Source: Wyeomyia smithii
Taxonomy: Eukaryota > Arthropoda > Insecta > Diptera > Culicidae
Direction: 5' to 3'
DNA: 64,000 nucleotides
Assembly: GCF_029784165.1 (NCBI RefSeq)
Contig: NC_073696.1
Coordinates: forward strand, 243,520,892 to 243,584,891
This document shows, one piece after another, positions 12,557 to 24,109 of the stretch. The position numbers and the translations under genes were made by a program. The notes beneath the pieces are model-generated. The model saw only the letters and a list, made by a program, of their open reading frames with translations. It ran no database searches and had not been told where the DNA came from. Within the stretch, counting starts at the first letter, position 1; every line of letters begins with the position of its first letter.

Positions 12557-13386
12557 TCCTTTCGGTGCGTGGGAGAAGTGGGACAAAAATTGATTTCTTT
12601 TTTAATACGAGTAGAATTTTAGACGTTTTAGTAGCAAGCAAAAGTAATAATGATGAAACAAGTAGCTATGATAAGGCCGTAAGTGTAAGCTTCTCCAGTT
12701 CCTAAAACTCTGCTCCTAGTAAGCTGCTGTGTAATTTATTCGTGAAAGAAGAAACTTCCCAAAAAAAATAGAAAACAACCCTTAAGCAAAAGCAACTGAT
12801 CAACGAAGAATGATATTGATTTTATTTAGAAACTAGTACCTTTTTTGTTTAATCATCGTAATTTAATCGCGCTGTCACCAACACCAAAATCTTCCACGAA
12901 AAAGAAAAAAACATGACTAGTGTAAGTGAAAGAGGTCAAACAAAGAGCAACAGCCGAAATCCTAGCGACCGAAGCAAGCTAATAATAGAAGAAATTTTTG
13001 CAACAGTGTTGCCCGAAACATTTGCGGGCAAACTTTCATTTTTGTGTACCTTTACTACTTGTAAACGACAAGCTACTCGTTTAATTTGCGAACACTGAAT
13101 GGAAAAAACGCAAACGTAGCAAGACGATGCAGCAAAATCAATAAGAAATGTGCAATATTTTCGTCCTCTTTTGTGCTCTAGATAATTGAAAGTCTTTTAG
13201 GGTAATAATCATACGCATAGTTAAAATACTTTCACAATTCTAGTGATTAAGGAGAACAAAACAAAATAGTAGATTTAATCAGGCTAAGCAAAAAACGTAA
13301 ACGATATGGAATATGTCTATACAGCATTTTACTCTCTAGGAAAAATGATCAACACAAAAAACAACACACACGAACAAACAAATATC

Positions 13387-13394
13387 TGTACATA
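13387..13394 (+). promoter_or_regulatory. Pumilio-type element in the distal 3' UTR
   Basis: TGTACATA matches the UGUANAUA consensus of PUF-family RNA-binding proteins. It lies about 60 bases before the distal AATAAA at 13456, a plausible place for 3'-UTR control. A single 8-mer match can be chance. Confidence 0.35.
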
Positions 13395-13480
13395 GACTAT
13401 ACATACTGAGCTATAAAACCGTAGATAATTACAACAATTGATATTAATGGTTAAAAATAAAACTTCATTCAAAATGAAGG

Positions 13481-14496
13481 TATCGCATCACACATCACAA
13501 ATTACAGTAATGTAAAATAGCGACAAGCAAGTTTACCTATACGAAAAAAAAAACAAGCAAACTTAAATATCAAAAATATCAATAACTACGAAAAGTAAAA
13601 CAAATATCAGTAAGAAAACCCTCCCAAAAACCAGTTCCATAGGCGCTCACAAAATCGGCTATTTTCCTTCGATTAGTTTGTTTACATGTACCACACAAAC
13701 ACACATCGCACGTCATTGACCGACAAAAACGGCGCGCCGCACAAATGTCAAAACTTTTGCGATTTTTTCTATCAGTTTTTATGATAACAACAAAAATCAC
13801 TTATATTTATTTTTAAAGGTTTACTCTCATGCTCGCGAGCTGCCGAGCGGAAAAAAACCCTCCCGAAAAAAAGTATGTGAAAATAAATTATTTTATTATT
13901 ACAAAAAAAAATAAACAACCTGTTTTAACTTACCGACATCGCAACAACACAAGATGACAAATATTCCCTGTACGCACGCTCCGTGCGGGCACTGTTGCTG
14001 TCTCGCTTTTGTTTCACCTTTTGCTTTCCGTTTCTGACACACAGCAGGGCACCACAACAAATAACAACGGTCGATTATTGCACGGTTGTTCTCTCGGATC
14101 GGACCCGGCTCACACCTTTTGTTGCCACGATTCACGTCGTTGTAGTCGTCGTCGTCGTTCAGACACGCTTTGTTCCGCGCACTCGTCCGGGCGATTTTCC
14201 GTAGCGTTGCTGTCAACCTCGTCAAGGCCAACTCTGATCAACCGTATCTGTCACGTAAATTCAGCCATTCTTGTAGTAGGTACTATTTCTTAAATTGCCT
14301 GGACATGAGGTATGGCAGAAGTTCGACGCGACCCAGGAAGCGGAGTTTTTGCAGCGTTTGGAATAAAAGTTATTTGTGCTGCAATCGTTGAGGGATTTTA
14401 CGCACACTCGTCTGTGAAGTTGTCAGATTTCACTAGGGGATCTGGTGTCATTGGTAATTAAAACAACTTTGCATGCATGAAATCTTGAGAATAAAT
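13481..14496. other. Unique GC-richer non-coding stretch
   Basis: About 13620-14390 is CpG-containing unique sequence with GTCGTCGTCGT and ACAAC microsatellite-like runs and no recognisable coding domain. Opposing short frames on both strands look like chance. It may be regulatory. Confidence 0.4.
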
Positions 14497-14750
14497 TCAG
14501 GGTGAAACTTTGTTAGAGCCACAAATGGCCGCCTTCAAGCCACCGCTACGAATTTTCCAAAACACTTAAACTCGGCCATATTTAATACGTCACCTGTGAA
14601 AACGCTATTTTATGGTTGCTGCGGCGAAGCAAACATAAAATAGCGTTTCCACAGGGAACGCATTAAGTATTTCCGTGTCTTCTGCTTTTAAAAATTTGAA
14701 GCAGTGGCTCGAAGGCAGCCATTTGTGGCTTCAGCACCATTTCACCTTAA
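14497..14750. mobile_element. Long fold-back MITE
   Basis: The whole segment is an imperfect palindrome. The left arm begins CAGGGTGAAACTTTGTTAGA and continues GCCACAAATGGCCGCCTTC. The right arm ends GAAGGCAGCCATTTGTGGC and TTTCACCTTAA. The centre forms a second, tighter inverted repeat, CGCTATTTTATG against CATAAAATAGCG around TTGCTGCGGCGAAGC. No coding capacity. This is typical of a non-autonomous DNA element that folds almost end to end. Confidence 0.85.
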
Positions 14751-15530
14751 AGGAAAGATGTCATATTTTTTTCTAGCTTTTTTCCGAAATATGAACTTAA
14801 AATAATCGAAAATTTTATTCAATCCCAGTTTATATTGGCGATAAATTTGTTTGTTTTAGTGTTGATTTGAAATAAAAAAATACACAAACCTCACGAAATC
14901 AGTGTAATACCGTTGCAAAAACAGCGACTCTATAATCTGTGAGAATTTTCATGCGTCTGGCAGCTATGACAATAATCCAGCACTGCCATCATTACAGTGG
15001 TTGAAGTCGCAAGTTGCAGAAAGATGTCGTTAGTATTCCAAATGAGTAACAACTTGATATCTTACACGCGATTTCTAGAGTTTTTTGTTCTAGCTCTGAT
15101 GTCTGTTATCTGTGTTACTACTGACTTTATTTCTGGAGAACAATCATCATGTTACTTAGAAGAAATGTTTTACCGTGGAAAGGTAGTCTGTGACAATTTG
15201 ACCTCGCTTTCAGTAATTTTGCTCATTTTAATCTAACAGTGCGTCGGATTTTACTCGTTTTTTTTAGTCAATGGAAATATTAAAACCTAAATTGGGTTGT
15301 TTAGCTGTACCAGTTTTTTATATTCTGAATGAGCTGCATTTTCAAAGCAAAACGTTATTCTCAAAAAATCTCTATCGTTATCCTTCAGTTTTTAAAACAC
15401 GAATTGAAACTGCACGAAATCTACTCGAAGTCGCTAAATGACAGTGTTTATTCTTCATTTAAAAATCGAAGGACAATGATATAAAGTTTGAATCACGTTT
15501 TGCTCAGAAAATTGCTTTTTTTTTCAGCTG
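14751..15530. other. AT-rich non-coding sequence, nothing recognised
   Basis: Only short open frames without domains (for example 79 codons at 14997-15236, +) and no repeat boundaries I can define. Confidence 0.5.
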
Positions 15531-15772
15531 AGGTAATCGCTCCTTTATTTATCTTAGTACCTATATTCATCTCATCACGCCTTTTCGATCATTATATCGT
15601 CAAATTTTACCATGTTTCAACGTAAAACTTTCAACCACTTGACGAAATCAAGAAGCAAATAGATTTACTTTTAAAAATTTGTAGAAATTTGACGGTAAAT
15701 TGGACAAATGAGAGAAATAAGATGAATAAAGGTGCAGTTAGCTGTTGAGATGAATAATGGAGCGATTACCCT
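15531..15772. mobile_element. Short TIR element (MITE), 242 bp
   Basis: The ends are inverted copies of each other. The left starts AGGTAATCGCTCCTTTATTT and the right end, read on the complement, starts AGGGTAATCGCTCCATTATT, with similarity continuing for about 26 bases. The interior is AT-rich and non-coding. I could not identify a convincing target-site duplication. Confidence 0.7.
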
Positions 15773-17100
15773 ATGACAATCCGTGAATAGCTAAACAACC
15801 GAATTCTGGTTTTTTGTTATTTATCATTGTTTTACACCGTAATGACCATCCATCGATAATTTATGAAGTACACGCATTTTCTATTATTCAAAAGTCGAGA
15901 GTCAATTTGACGTATATGTGTGTAACACACCAAAATATGATTACACTGGTCGGCAAAACGAAAAAAGTGCTTTCCAAAAGCTCCAAGCCGGAAAAAATGA
16001 AAGATTATATCTATTCAACCATTCCCATGAATTTTGGTGCCCCTTTTTTCCAGTTTGAGCTTTTGGAGTGAACCTGTGTTGACCAGTGTTATCTTTTCAG
16101 GATCAAAATTGCCAGAGTTGTTACATCAGTTTTTAAACACTCATAACCAGGGTTGAGTGAAACTCTTGAGTGAAAGTTAAAAAAAGCATCCATAAACGTT
16201 ATTTTTTTACAATCCTTTCAGAGTTCTCCCTTCCCGCTTTTTGCATGGAAGTGAACTGTCAAAACACCTCATTATATTTCATGCGATGGAAGCAATACAA
16301 CAAAATCAGTTTATCAGTTAACGAAGATTGTAAAGGCATCGGTCAGTGTCAGTAAAAAAGTGTTTCGGTGTGGTTTATTTTGGTTGAGTGGACTGTTTGT
16401 TTTTCTTTTTCGCTTTGAAGTGAAGATCGTTTGGTTGGATTTGTCGTCAAATTTTATTCCGTAACCGTGAACGATGCGCGCGATCTATTTCATCTGAGTA
16501 TAACCGCACGTTACTAGGACGAAAATCTAATGTATTTGAAAGAGTGCTGCGATCATTGGAAGTGAAAATTGAAAATGATTGGTTGTAATTTCCGAAGAAT
16601 TTTGCTGGGGAAAATTACTTTTATCAGCACTGCTCATAACTATTCAACCACAGGTTGGATTGCAATCATCCATATGCCCTTGCGTAGACAGAAATGTAGA
16701 TCAATTTTGTAACATTAAATGTCGAATTAGACAGATAGCTCTCCTCCCAACATGGCAGTCTAATTTTTTGCTCATTTAAGCGTAGGTTAATTCGATTTCC
16801 TGCGACTGAAGCTCACAGCCTAAAAGTGTAACAAATTTTAACAGTGCGACAGCTTGTTTAGTGATTTTTGACGTTGACTAACGTCTATATCGAAGTTAGG
16901 CCCCTGAATTTAAAAATCTAGTAATTCAACCAGGGAAAACCAGAGAAAAGTGGTCAGGTTTTGAGCGCTTATTTTGCAGTCATCTATAATCAGGTTTTCG
17001 AGGTTTTGGTATCAATCGATCAGAAATTCTTTTACGGTTAAATTTATGTAACAAAAACAAACTATTGTTTGAGATACACTATTGAAAAATTGGTAATTAA
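15773..17100. other. AT-rich non-coding sequence, nothing recognised
   Basis: No domain-bearing frames and no clear repeat boundaries. Short frames at 15814-16071 and 16170-16355 look accidental. Confidence 0.5.
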
Positions 17101-17229
17101 TATCGATTGTCTAAATCATACCGCGCAGCCAATCACTACCTCTCTTCCCAAGCACAGTCGACACTAACGGATACAATCGATCTGACTTTGTTATTATTGT
17201 TGTTGTCACTTTCTGTTTCCGATGTTTAT

Positions 17230-18640
17230 GCTGCTGCTAGCGGAAAAAACCTTGCAAATATGCATCTTTTTGTTGGTGTTAATTTTACGACAGCGGCCGG
17301 CGCCCCATCATTCTGATTCCAAAACCGCACCAGTGACATGCGGACGCTAGGTGATAGCAGCTGAAAGGAGGAAATACAAAATAGTACCGGTCATCTCGTG
17401 CCGGTTTCACCCGTAATGCTGGTGGCTTTAGTAGTAAATGGCTACTGCAAAACACTTAAATGGCTAGAATTCTGGACGGACTAACCAGGAAACTATAATC
17501 GGCAACTGGCACCTTTTGGTGCCTCGAAATTTTGGTACAGAAGCGGCTAATTGAATTTTCTGTTTTACCAAATGCTGCTGCTAGCGGAAAAAACCTTGCA
17601 AAAATGCATGTTTGTGTTGGTGTTAATATTATGACAGCGGCCGGCGCAGCTTTCAAGAAACATTTGTCTCTACCATTCCATCATCTATGTAGCCCATCCC
17701 TCTTTCTATTTATCTTACGAAGCCTTGGTATAAAATGTATCGTTCGAACATTTCACCCCATCAGTTTCATTATTAAACCGTACCGGATACATACGGACGC
17801 TCGGTGTTAGCAGCTAAAAGGAGGAAAAAAAAAATAGTACCGGTCATCTCGTGCCGGTTTGACCCGTGATGCTGGTGGCTACTGCAAAGTACTAAAATGG
17901 CTGGAATTCTGGACGGAAACCAGTAAACAAGAAATCGGCAACTGGCACCTTTTGGTGCCTCGCAGTTTTATAATAGAAGCGGTTAGTTGAATTTTATGTT
18001 TTACAATTGCTGTTGCTAGCGGAAAAAAACCTTGCAAAAATGCATGTTCATGTTGATGTTAATTTCACGACAGCGCCAGGATGTTAGCAGCTGAAAGGAG
18101 GAAAGACAAAATAGTACCAGTCATCTCGTGCCGGTTTCACCCGTTATGCTGGTGGCTTTTAGTAGATTAACCAGAGAACAACAATGTTGGTGTTAATATT
18201 ATGACAGCGGCCGTCGCAGCTTTCAAGAAACATTTGTCTCTACCATTCCATCACCTATGTAGCCCCTCCCTCTTTCTAATTATCTGACGAAGCCTTGGTA
18301 TAAAACGTATCGTTCGAACATTTCACCCCATCAGTTTCATTATTAAACCGTACCGGGTACATACGGACGCTCGGTGTTAGCAGCTAAAAGGAGGAAAAAC
18401 AAATAGTACCGGTCATCTCGTGCCGGTTTCACCCGTTATGCTGGTGGCTGTTAGTAATAAATGGCTACTGCAAAATACTAAAATGGCTGGAATTCTGGAC
18501 GAGAATAATCGGAAACTGGTACCTTTTGGAGCCTCGAAATTTTGTTACAGAAGTTTTGTAAAAGAAGCGTTGCAATTCCCTCTACTATTTGCTTCAATGG
18601 AATATTTTTTTTTTTTTTAAGAATACGGTAGTCAACGTCA
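17230..18640. repeat. Irregular tandem array of about 280-450-bp units
   Basis: At least three to four diverged, partly deleted units follow each other in the same orientation. The landmark AGGAGGAAA plus CATCTCGTGCCGGTTT recurs near 17367, 17819, 18096 and 18391. GCTAGCGGAAAAAACCTTGC recurs near 17235, 17579 and 18015. A block of about 210 bp beginning GGTGTTAATATTATGACAGC is nearly identical at 17618 and 18189. Two units carry a perfect small hairpin GGCACC-TTTT-GGTGCC (17508-17523 and 17944-17959); it is degraded in a third. Short frames recur between units only because the units are homologous. Confidence 0.85.
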
Positions 18641-18692
18641 TGCGGTCGTGTCTTGAATACCACCCTCCTACTTTTTTCGTAAACTTGGGAGA

Positions 18693-21164
18693 AAAAACCT
18701 AAATTAATCCACCTAGCGGTCAGACTCAGCCTTTCTCATTCAAACTTATCATTTGTAAAAATAGATTTACATTAATGCTTAAATCCAAAAGGGTATATTC
18801 ACTCTTTGGGTTCTAAAATATTGATGTTGTAATTGAAGTATAAAATATGAAATTGGACGTAATGTTAGTGTTTCAGAAATAGCGAAATATAAGAAATGAC
18901 TCTTAATTTCGAACAATTTAATCACGAGCGATACCGGGAACGTTCAAATAGTACGATACCACATTTAAATCATGTTGAGGCCATATATATTGATCAAAGC
19001 AGCTATTGTGTTGAATAGTGTTTGAATTTCTTTTCTTTACAAAACTTTTGAACAGTATATCAAATTTTTATGAAGTTTGTTATTTGTAAGTTTGAGAGAT
19101 GACTCGTTTGTATGACACTAGTTATGTTCAAATAAGTCGTGTAATACTTGAGAAAATAGACTTTGGTTGTTTTACAAATTAAAACATAACGGTTGCTTAA
19201 GTTTAATTACAATCAAATGAAAAGGGAACGTATGGGGGAGCCAAACTTTGGAACCACGTGTTCAATCATAATTCATCAGTTAACCCTTAACTATCCCGTT
19301 CTTTCGATATCAATATTGTTCAAATCGGTTGTGTAGTTTCTAAGATAATGAAGTTTAGTGATTTTCACATTTCGATACATTACAGACGAAGTTACATTCC
19401 GATTACAGCAAAATTCAATAGAGTGTTACGAGGCAGCTAGACCTTTCATTTGATACTGATTCTGTGGAAATCGTGTCAATCATCTCTGAGAAAAGTGAGT
19501 GAGCCCAAGTAGTCATCAGAATATGTTTCTTTTCATAGCTGGAAATCACATTTTTAAACATAACAGGAAAAGTAATAATCCGTTCGCAAAAAAAAATCAT
19601 TAGAGTCTTAGGGGGCAACAAGACTTTCCATATGACACTGATTTTATGAAAATCGGTCCAGCCATCTCTGAGAAACATGAGTGAGATTAAACAGTCTCCA
19701 GAACACGTTTCTTTCTGTAATTTCTGAACCATATGTTCAATCTTCATAAAATTCAAAAGTTGAGGGTTTTTAGGTAGACCATTCATTTGAAACCAATTTT
19801 GTTCAAATCGGTTGTGTAGTTTCTGAGATAATGATGTTTCGTGATTTTTACATTTTGATACATAACCTCTAAACTAGAAATCAGATTACAATAAAATTCA
19901 ATAGGGTCTTATAGGGCAACTGGACCTTTAATTTGCAATTGAATTCATTGAAATCGATTCAGCCATCTCTGAGAAAATCGAGTGATATTGGGAGAGCGTT
20001 ACACACACACATGCAGAAAATGCTCAGCTCGTCGAACTGAGTCGAGAGGTATACGACATTCGGCCCTGTTGAGCACTTTAATACCTTTAGTTTTGGCAGT
20101 GATTGCTATACCTATCTAGGAGAAAGGCAAAAAGTGAAATGATAGAAATGACTTTTTATTTCAACATTGAACATTGAAATAGTGCAATATTAAATTCAAA
20201 TGATGATGAGGCCACATATTTTGATCGTAGCTATAGTTTTAAACAGTCTGCGGGTTTCGTTTCTTTCTTTAACTTTCAAACCACACGTTTAAACATTATG
20301 AAATTCATTGTTTAAGGGTTTGAAAGCCTTTTTATTTGAATTCAACTATGTTCATAGCTTCTGAGATATAAGAGCGTTTTTCACATTCTGACGCAGCGCC
20401 AAAACTAAAAGTTTGATTACAATGAAATTCAATAGCAATCTAAGCGGCAAACAGACCCTTCATTTGACACCAAGATAGAAAGAATCGGTCAGACCATCTC
20501 TGAGAAAAGAGTGCGAAAGAAAGGTGCACATACACGTACACACCCACACACAAACATATACACTTATACATGCATATATGCAGAAAATGCTCGATTCGTC
20601 GAACTGAGTTGAGTAGTATATGAGACCGGCCATTTCAATCATCTTTCTACCTTCTAATTAGCCAGTGATCGTTAGGAGAAAGTCAATATGTTTACTTTCA
20701 TTATGTGATTTCACATTTTTATGAACAACGGGCACAGTTACAATCCGATTGCAATGAAATTCAATAGCAACCTATGGGGCAACTAGACCTTTCATTTGAC
20801 ACTAATTTTGTGAAAATCGGTTCAGCCATCACTGAGATAAATGAGTGAGTTTAAACAACCTCAGGATAACTTTTCTTTACATAACTTTTGAACCATATGT
20901 TCAATCATAACGAAATTCAAAAGTTAAGGGTTTTGGGGACAGCCCAATCATTTGAAATCAATTTTATTGAAATCGGTTGTGTGGTTTCTGAGATATTTAT
21001 GTTTCGTGATTTTTACATTTTGATACATAACCTCTAAACTAAAAATCCGATTACAATGAAATTCAATAGCAACCTATGGCGCAACGAGACCTTTCATTTG
21101 CAAATAATTTTATGAAAATCGGTCCAGCCATCTCTGAGAAAAGCGAGTGAGAAAAAAAAGTTGC

Positions 21165-21206
<42 letters not shown>

Positions 21207-21344
21207 ACATACATACATACATACAGAAAATGCTCAGTTCGCCGAAAGGGGTCGAGTGGTATATGACATTCGGCCATTGGGACCACTTTTATACCTTCGG
21301 TTTTTCCAGTGATTGCTATACCTTTCTAGGAGAAAGGCAAAAAG
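18693..21344 (+). mobile_element. Copy 1 of a 2.6-kb non-autonomous mosquito repeat
   Basis: It starts with CCTAAATTAATCCACCTAGC and ends with CCTTTCTAGGAGAAAGGC followed by A-rich sequence. An inverted copy sits at 52073-54678. There is no transposase or reverse-transcriptase frame. The interior repeats a paragraph-like motif ('CTCTGAGAAAA..GAGTGAG', then an AC-rich microsatellite, then 'AGAAAATGCTC..TCGTCGAACTGAGT..GCCATT'). The tail module occurs three times (about 20000-20133, 20520-20690 and 21160-21344), so this copy is itself a partial tandem multimer. Element class is unknown to me. Confidence 0.8.
21168..21225. repeat. (AC)n / (ACAT)n microsatellite inside repeat copy 1
   Basis: A continuous AC run followed by ACATACAT units just before the element's tail. 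The same position carries a GT/TATG-type run in the inverted copy (52191-52251). Confidence 0.9.
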
Positions 21345-22230
21345 ATTGTTACGTTTTTGTTGAGAACCACAAATCTCCAGAACTTTTCCTTACAAAGTTA
21401 TAGCATATTTCAGCTTATTTTTTATTTTTTCGGTGACTTTACCAACGTATTGAATTACGTCATGATTCTGCTTGCCCCTTTTTACTTTATACGTTCTAAA
21501 AGTTATCGAAAAAATGAACTAAAATATACTGTAACTTTGGAGAGGTGTAGTTCTCAACAAAAACGTGTATTTAGTATGCCCGAATGCTCCTTTAGAACAA
21601 CGTTTTCTCGTAAAATGTAACTAACAAAAGTTAAGTACAGAAACTAACTTTTAAGTAACTTCGATATAAAATACTCTGTAACTCTGTACCCAATGAAGAT
21701 AGGAAATTTATTTGTTCAGCAAAGTTTCATATTTTTGCACGTTCTAAAACTTTGTCAAGTAAACCATTCCTCTGTCTCTTAACACAAAAAAGTTAGTATA
21801 TTCAATATATGAGAACCTACTGTAACATATGCTCGCCGTACTCTAATATGGGTGTATTGAAACAAATGGAACCTACAAAAGTTTATAGTATTTCAGCTTA
21901 ACTCTAAGGAAAAGAATTATTATCATAATTCTACTTGCCCCTTTTTAACCTATACGTTCTTGAAATTATCAAAAAATAAGCTGAAATATTGTATAACTTT
22001 GTAAGGAAAAGTGCCTTTGTGTGGCTCAACAATTTCTCCAAACAATACTTTTGTGTTCAATGCAACTTACAAAAGCTAAGTACAAAAAATTAAGTTTCAA
22101 GTAAGTTCCATATATTTAACCTTATAACTTTGTACCAAATGAAGATAGGATTTTCATTTGTTCAACAAAGTTTCATGTTTTTCAATCTCCTACAACTTTT
22201 TTGAATCAACCATTCCTCTATCTCTTAACC
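21345..22230. repeat. Two tandem, diverged copies of a unit of about 400 bp
   Basis: About 21345-21795 and 21880-22230 share a series of blocks in the same order: CTTGCCCCTTTTTA then TATACGTTCT, then an ACAAAAGTTAAGTACA-type block, then AATGAAGATAGGA, and finally CAACCATTCCTC or AAACCATTCCTC before CTCTTAAC. Each unit also has internal inverted similarity around TTTCAGCTTA and AGCTGAAATAT. No coding potential. Confidence 0.75.
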
Positions 22231-24029
22231 CTTTCCGACCGAGCCCTCACAATTGTGTAGGTAAAAAATGACGGATAACAAAACTTAAATCAATGTAATT
22301 CCTATATAAAAACACTTGCTTGCTTCGGTTTCTTATTTTTCGCGATGTTGACACTAGCGTTGTGAGCAATAAAACAATGAATAAGACTTTCAAAAAGCAA
22401 AAGAGAAGGTTTAGTATAAGTCACCTTCTATCTACGCATTCATATTATTCATATAATTTTTTTCGTTTTTATTTCTAGTATAGTAAACTTTTTATAATTT
22501 TTGATAATTAGCGATCATGCGGGTAATTCATACAAATAATTGTTCTGAAGACTTTATTAAGCTAGGTTACGGGGAAAGGTGCTGTGCACCGGCTGGGCGA
22601 ATCGGTGTGAAACCCCTCTCTTTGGTACAACTTTTGATTTTCACTAGGCGAAATAATACGCGCCATTCAAGTTTCGCTCCGTGCAGACCAATTCCTCAGA
22701 CGTCAGTTGTAAATATTACAATCCAGAGCAAGCTTTCCTTCCTTGTCCATCGAACCGGGCGTGACACTTGACAGGTTGGGAACACGACTCCTAGCGAACG
22801 ATGACGCGACGGGGACTGCAGCAACGACGAGGACAGTCTTCTTCATTTCGTGCGGAGCTGAACCGCTGAGTCGTTGCTGCTGCCCTTGTTTTTCGTCGTA
22901 GCAAGTAATGCCGAACGGAACGTGTAAAACAACACCCGGGACGGTTATTAAGAAGAGCTTGATTGTACAAATGGCACAAAGGAATCAAAAGGCCTTAAAG
23001 GATTGATTTGCAGTCGTGGCTGTCATTTGCGATGAATGCTTCCTTTGGGATTTTATTTCTCTTCTTTTTACTGCTTGTACACAGGACTATAGAAATGACA
23101 GTTGTCGGAAGGGCGATACAGCAGAACCCAGCATGGCGTGCCAGTCGATATGTTACAAGGATCCATCAGGTCTTCTTGCTGACAGCTTTAGCACTAGACT
23201 CTATCGAAATTCAACGATGAAGGAGGCTTGTCACGTGTCAAGCAACATTGTGTAACGAATGTTTGAAAATGTAATTAATTTCTTAAGCAGTCAAGCCGCA
23301 ACCAGCTCACTCTAAGAAAAGATACATTGCAACGTCTTCAGGCTTTCAGTTGGGTACGCATTTTGCTCTAATCAGAGAATCTTGACAGCATGTCAAATTG
23401 TAAATACTTGCAGGAACAAACTATAACTTTATTGACCGGCGTCATCGCAAACAACCAACAACAATCGCAAACTGAATGAGTATGGGTACTTGCATCGACG
23501 ACACTGACGCCATACACTGGTTTGCTTCATTAGCTAGTTTGTTTTGATGATGATTCTTTAGCGGGCCAACATAATTCAATTTTGACCACTCATTATTTCA
23601 TAATTTTTCAAATGACTCCACCGAATTGGAAAGCTGCATCTTTAAATCCCACGCTCAGACAAAAAACAATACTTTCCTCGCGATGATTGCACACACCGTC
23701 CATACGGGGGAAACTCTTCACCCCCAATATTGACGTGGACGGAACGCTTCATGCACCTCATTTGACACCACAATAATCGATTTTACGCAATCACAGCATC
23801 GTCATTTCGTGCGGGGTCGCAATTGTCGATGAGCAAACATGAGAGCTGACCGGAGTTCGTCACTCGGCGATGACGGATAATTGACCGGTCAGCGGTGCCC
23901 CACCGAGTTGGCCAAGGTGGACACCTCCGAAAAGCTATGGCAACACGAATATTTTCACAGCACAGCAGCTGCAATTTGAAACAAAGTCGTTCACTACCAG
24001 CTTTACTTCTGCCAAACTGACACTAAGTC
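22231..24029. other. GC-richer unique island, left part
   Basis: About 22540-24000 is apparently unique, GC-richer than its flanks and without transposon ends. It contains one candidate exon (23085-23255) and lies just before the tRNA gene. No other feature is identified. Confidence 0.4.
23085..23255 (+). other. Candidate terminal coding exon, cysteine-rich, low confidence
   Basis: A very good acceptor (TTTCTCTTCTTTTTACTGC, then TTGTACACAG) precedes 57 codons ending at a TAA. The read-through peptide has five cysteines in a spacing reminiscent of small disulfide-rich secreted or Ly6-like proteins (DSCRKG..MACQSICYKD..EACH). The acceptor falls in phase 0. No upstream signal-peptide exon is recognised nearby and the frame is also open through the presumed intron, so this may be chance. 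Confidence 0.2.
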
Positions 24030-24101
24030 TCCCATATTGTCTAGTGGTTAGGATATCCGGCTCTCACCCGGAAGGCCCGGGTTCGATTCCCGGTATGGGA
24101 A
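24030..24101 (+). tRNA. tRNA-Glu (anticodon CTC)
   Basis: The 72-nt cloverleaf is intact. The acceptor TCCCATA (24030-24036) pairs with TATGGGA (24094-24100). The D arm region is GTCTAGTGGTTAGGATA. The anticodon stem TCCGG/CCGGA encloses loop CTCTCAC with anticodon CTC at 24063-24065. The T arm is CGGGT-TCGATTC-CCGGT. Internal A and B boxes are canonical. It decodes GAG. It stands alone, not in a cluster, inside a unique island, with no CCA encoded, as expected for a eukaryotic nuclear gene. Confidence 0.97.
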
Positions 24102-24104
24102 AAC

Positions 24105-24109
24105 TTTTT
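24105..24109 (+). terminator. RNA polymerase III terminator of tRNA-Glu
   Basis: A TTTTT run begins four bases after the tRNA 3' end, matching the oligo-T stop used by Pol III. Confidence 0.85.

Larger units (their letters stand above)
11905..13480 (+). other. Probable 3' UTR of the disco-family gene
   Basis: About 1.5 kb of AT-rich, A-rich sequence follows the TGA stop, with no domain-bearing frame. Candidate polyadenylation signals AATAAA occur at 12348-12353, 12424-12429 and 13456-13461, with later ones at 13882 and 13910. The 13456 signal fits the end of the compositionally uniform stretch best. Alternative short and long 3' ends are possible. The exact cleavage site is not visible. Confidence 0.6.

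Noticed and set aside
20521..21225. AC-rich runs considered as a possible CRISPR or spacer array
   Set aside because: These are microsatellites inside a dispersed repeat. No regular spacers exist and the genome is eukaryotic.
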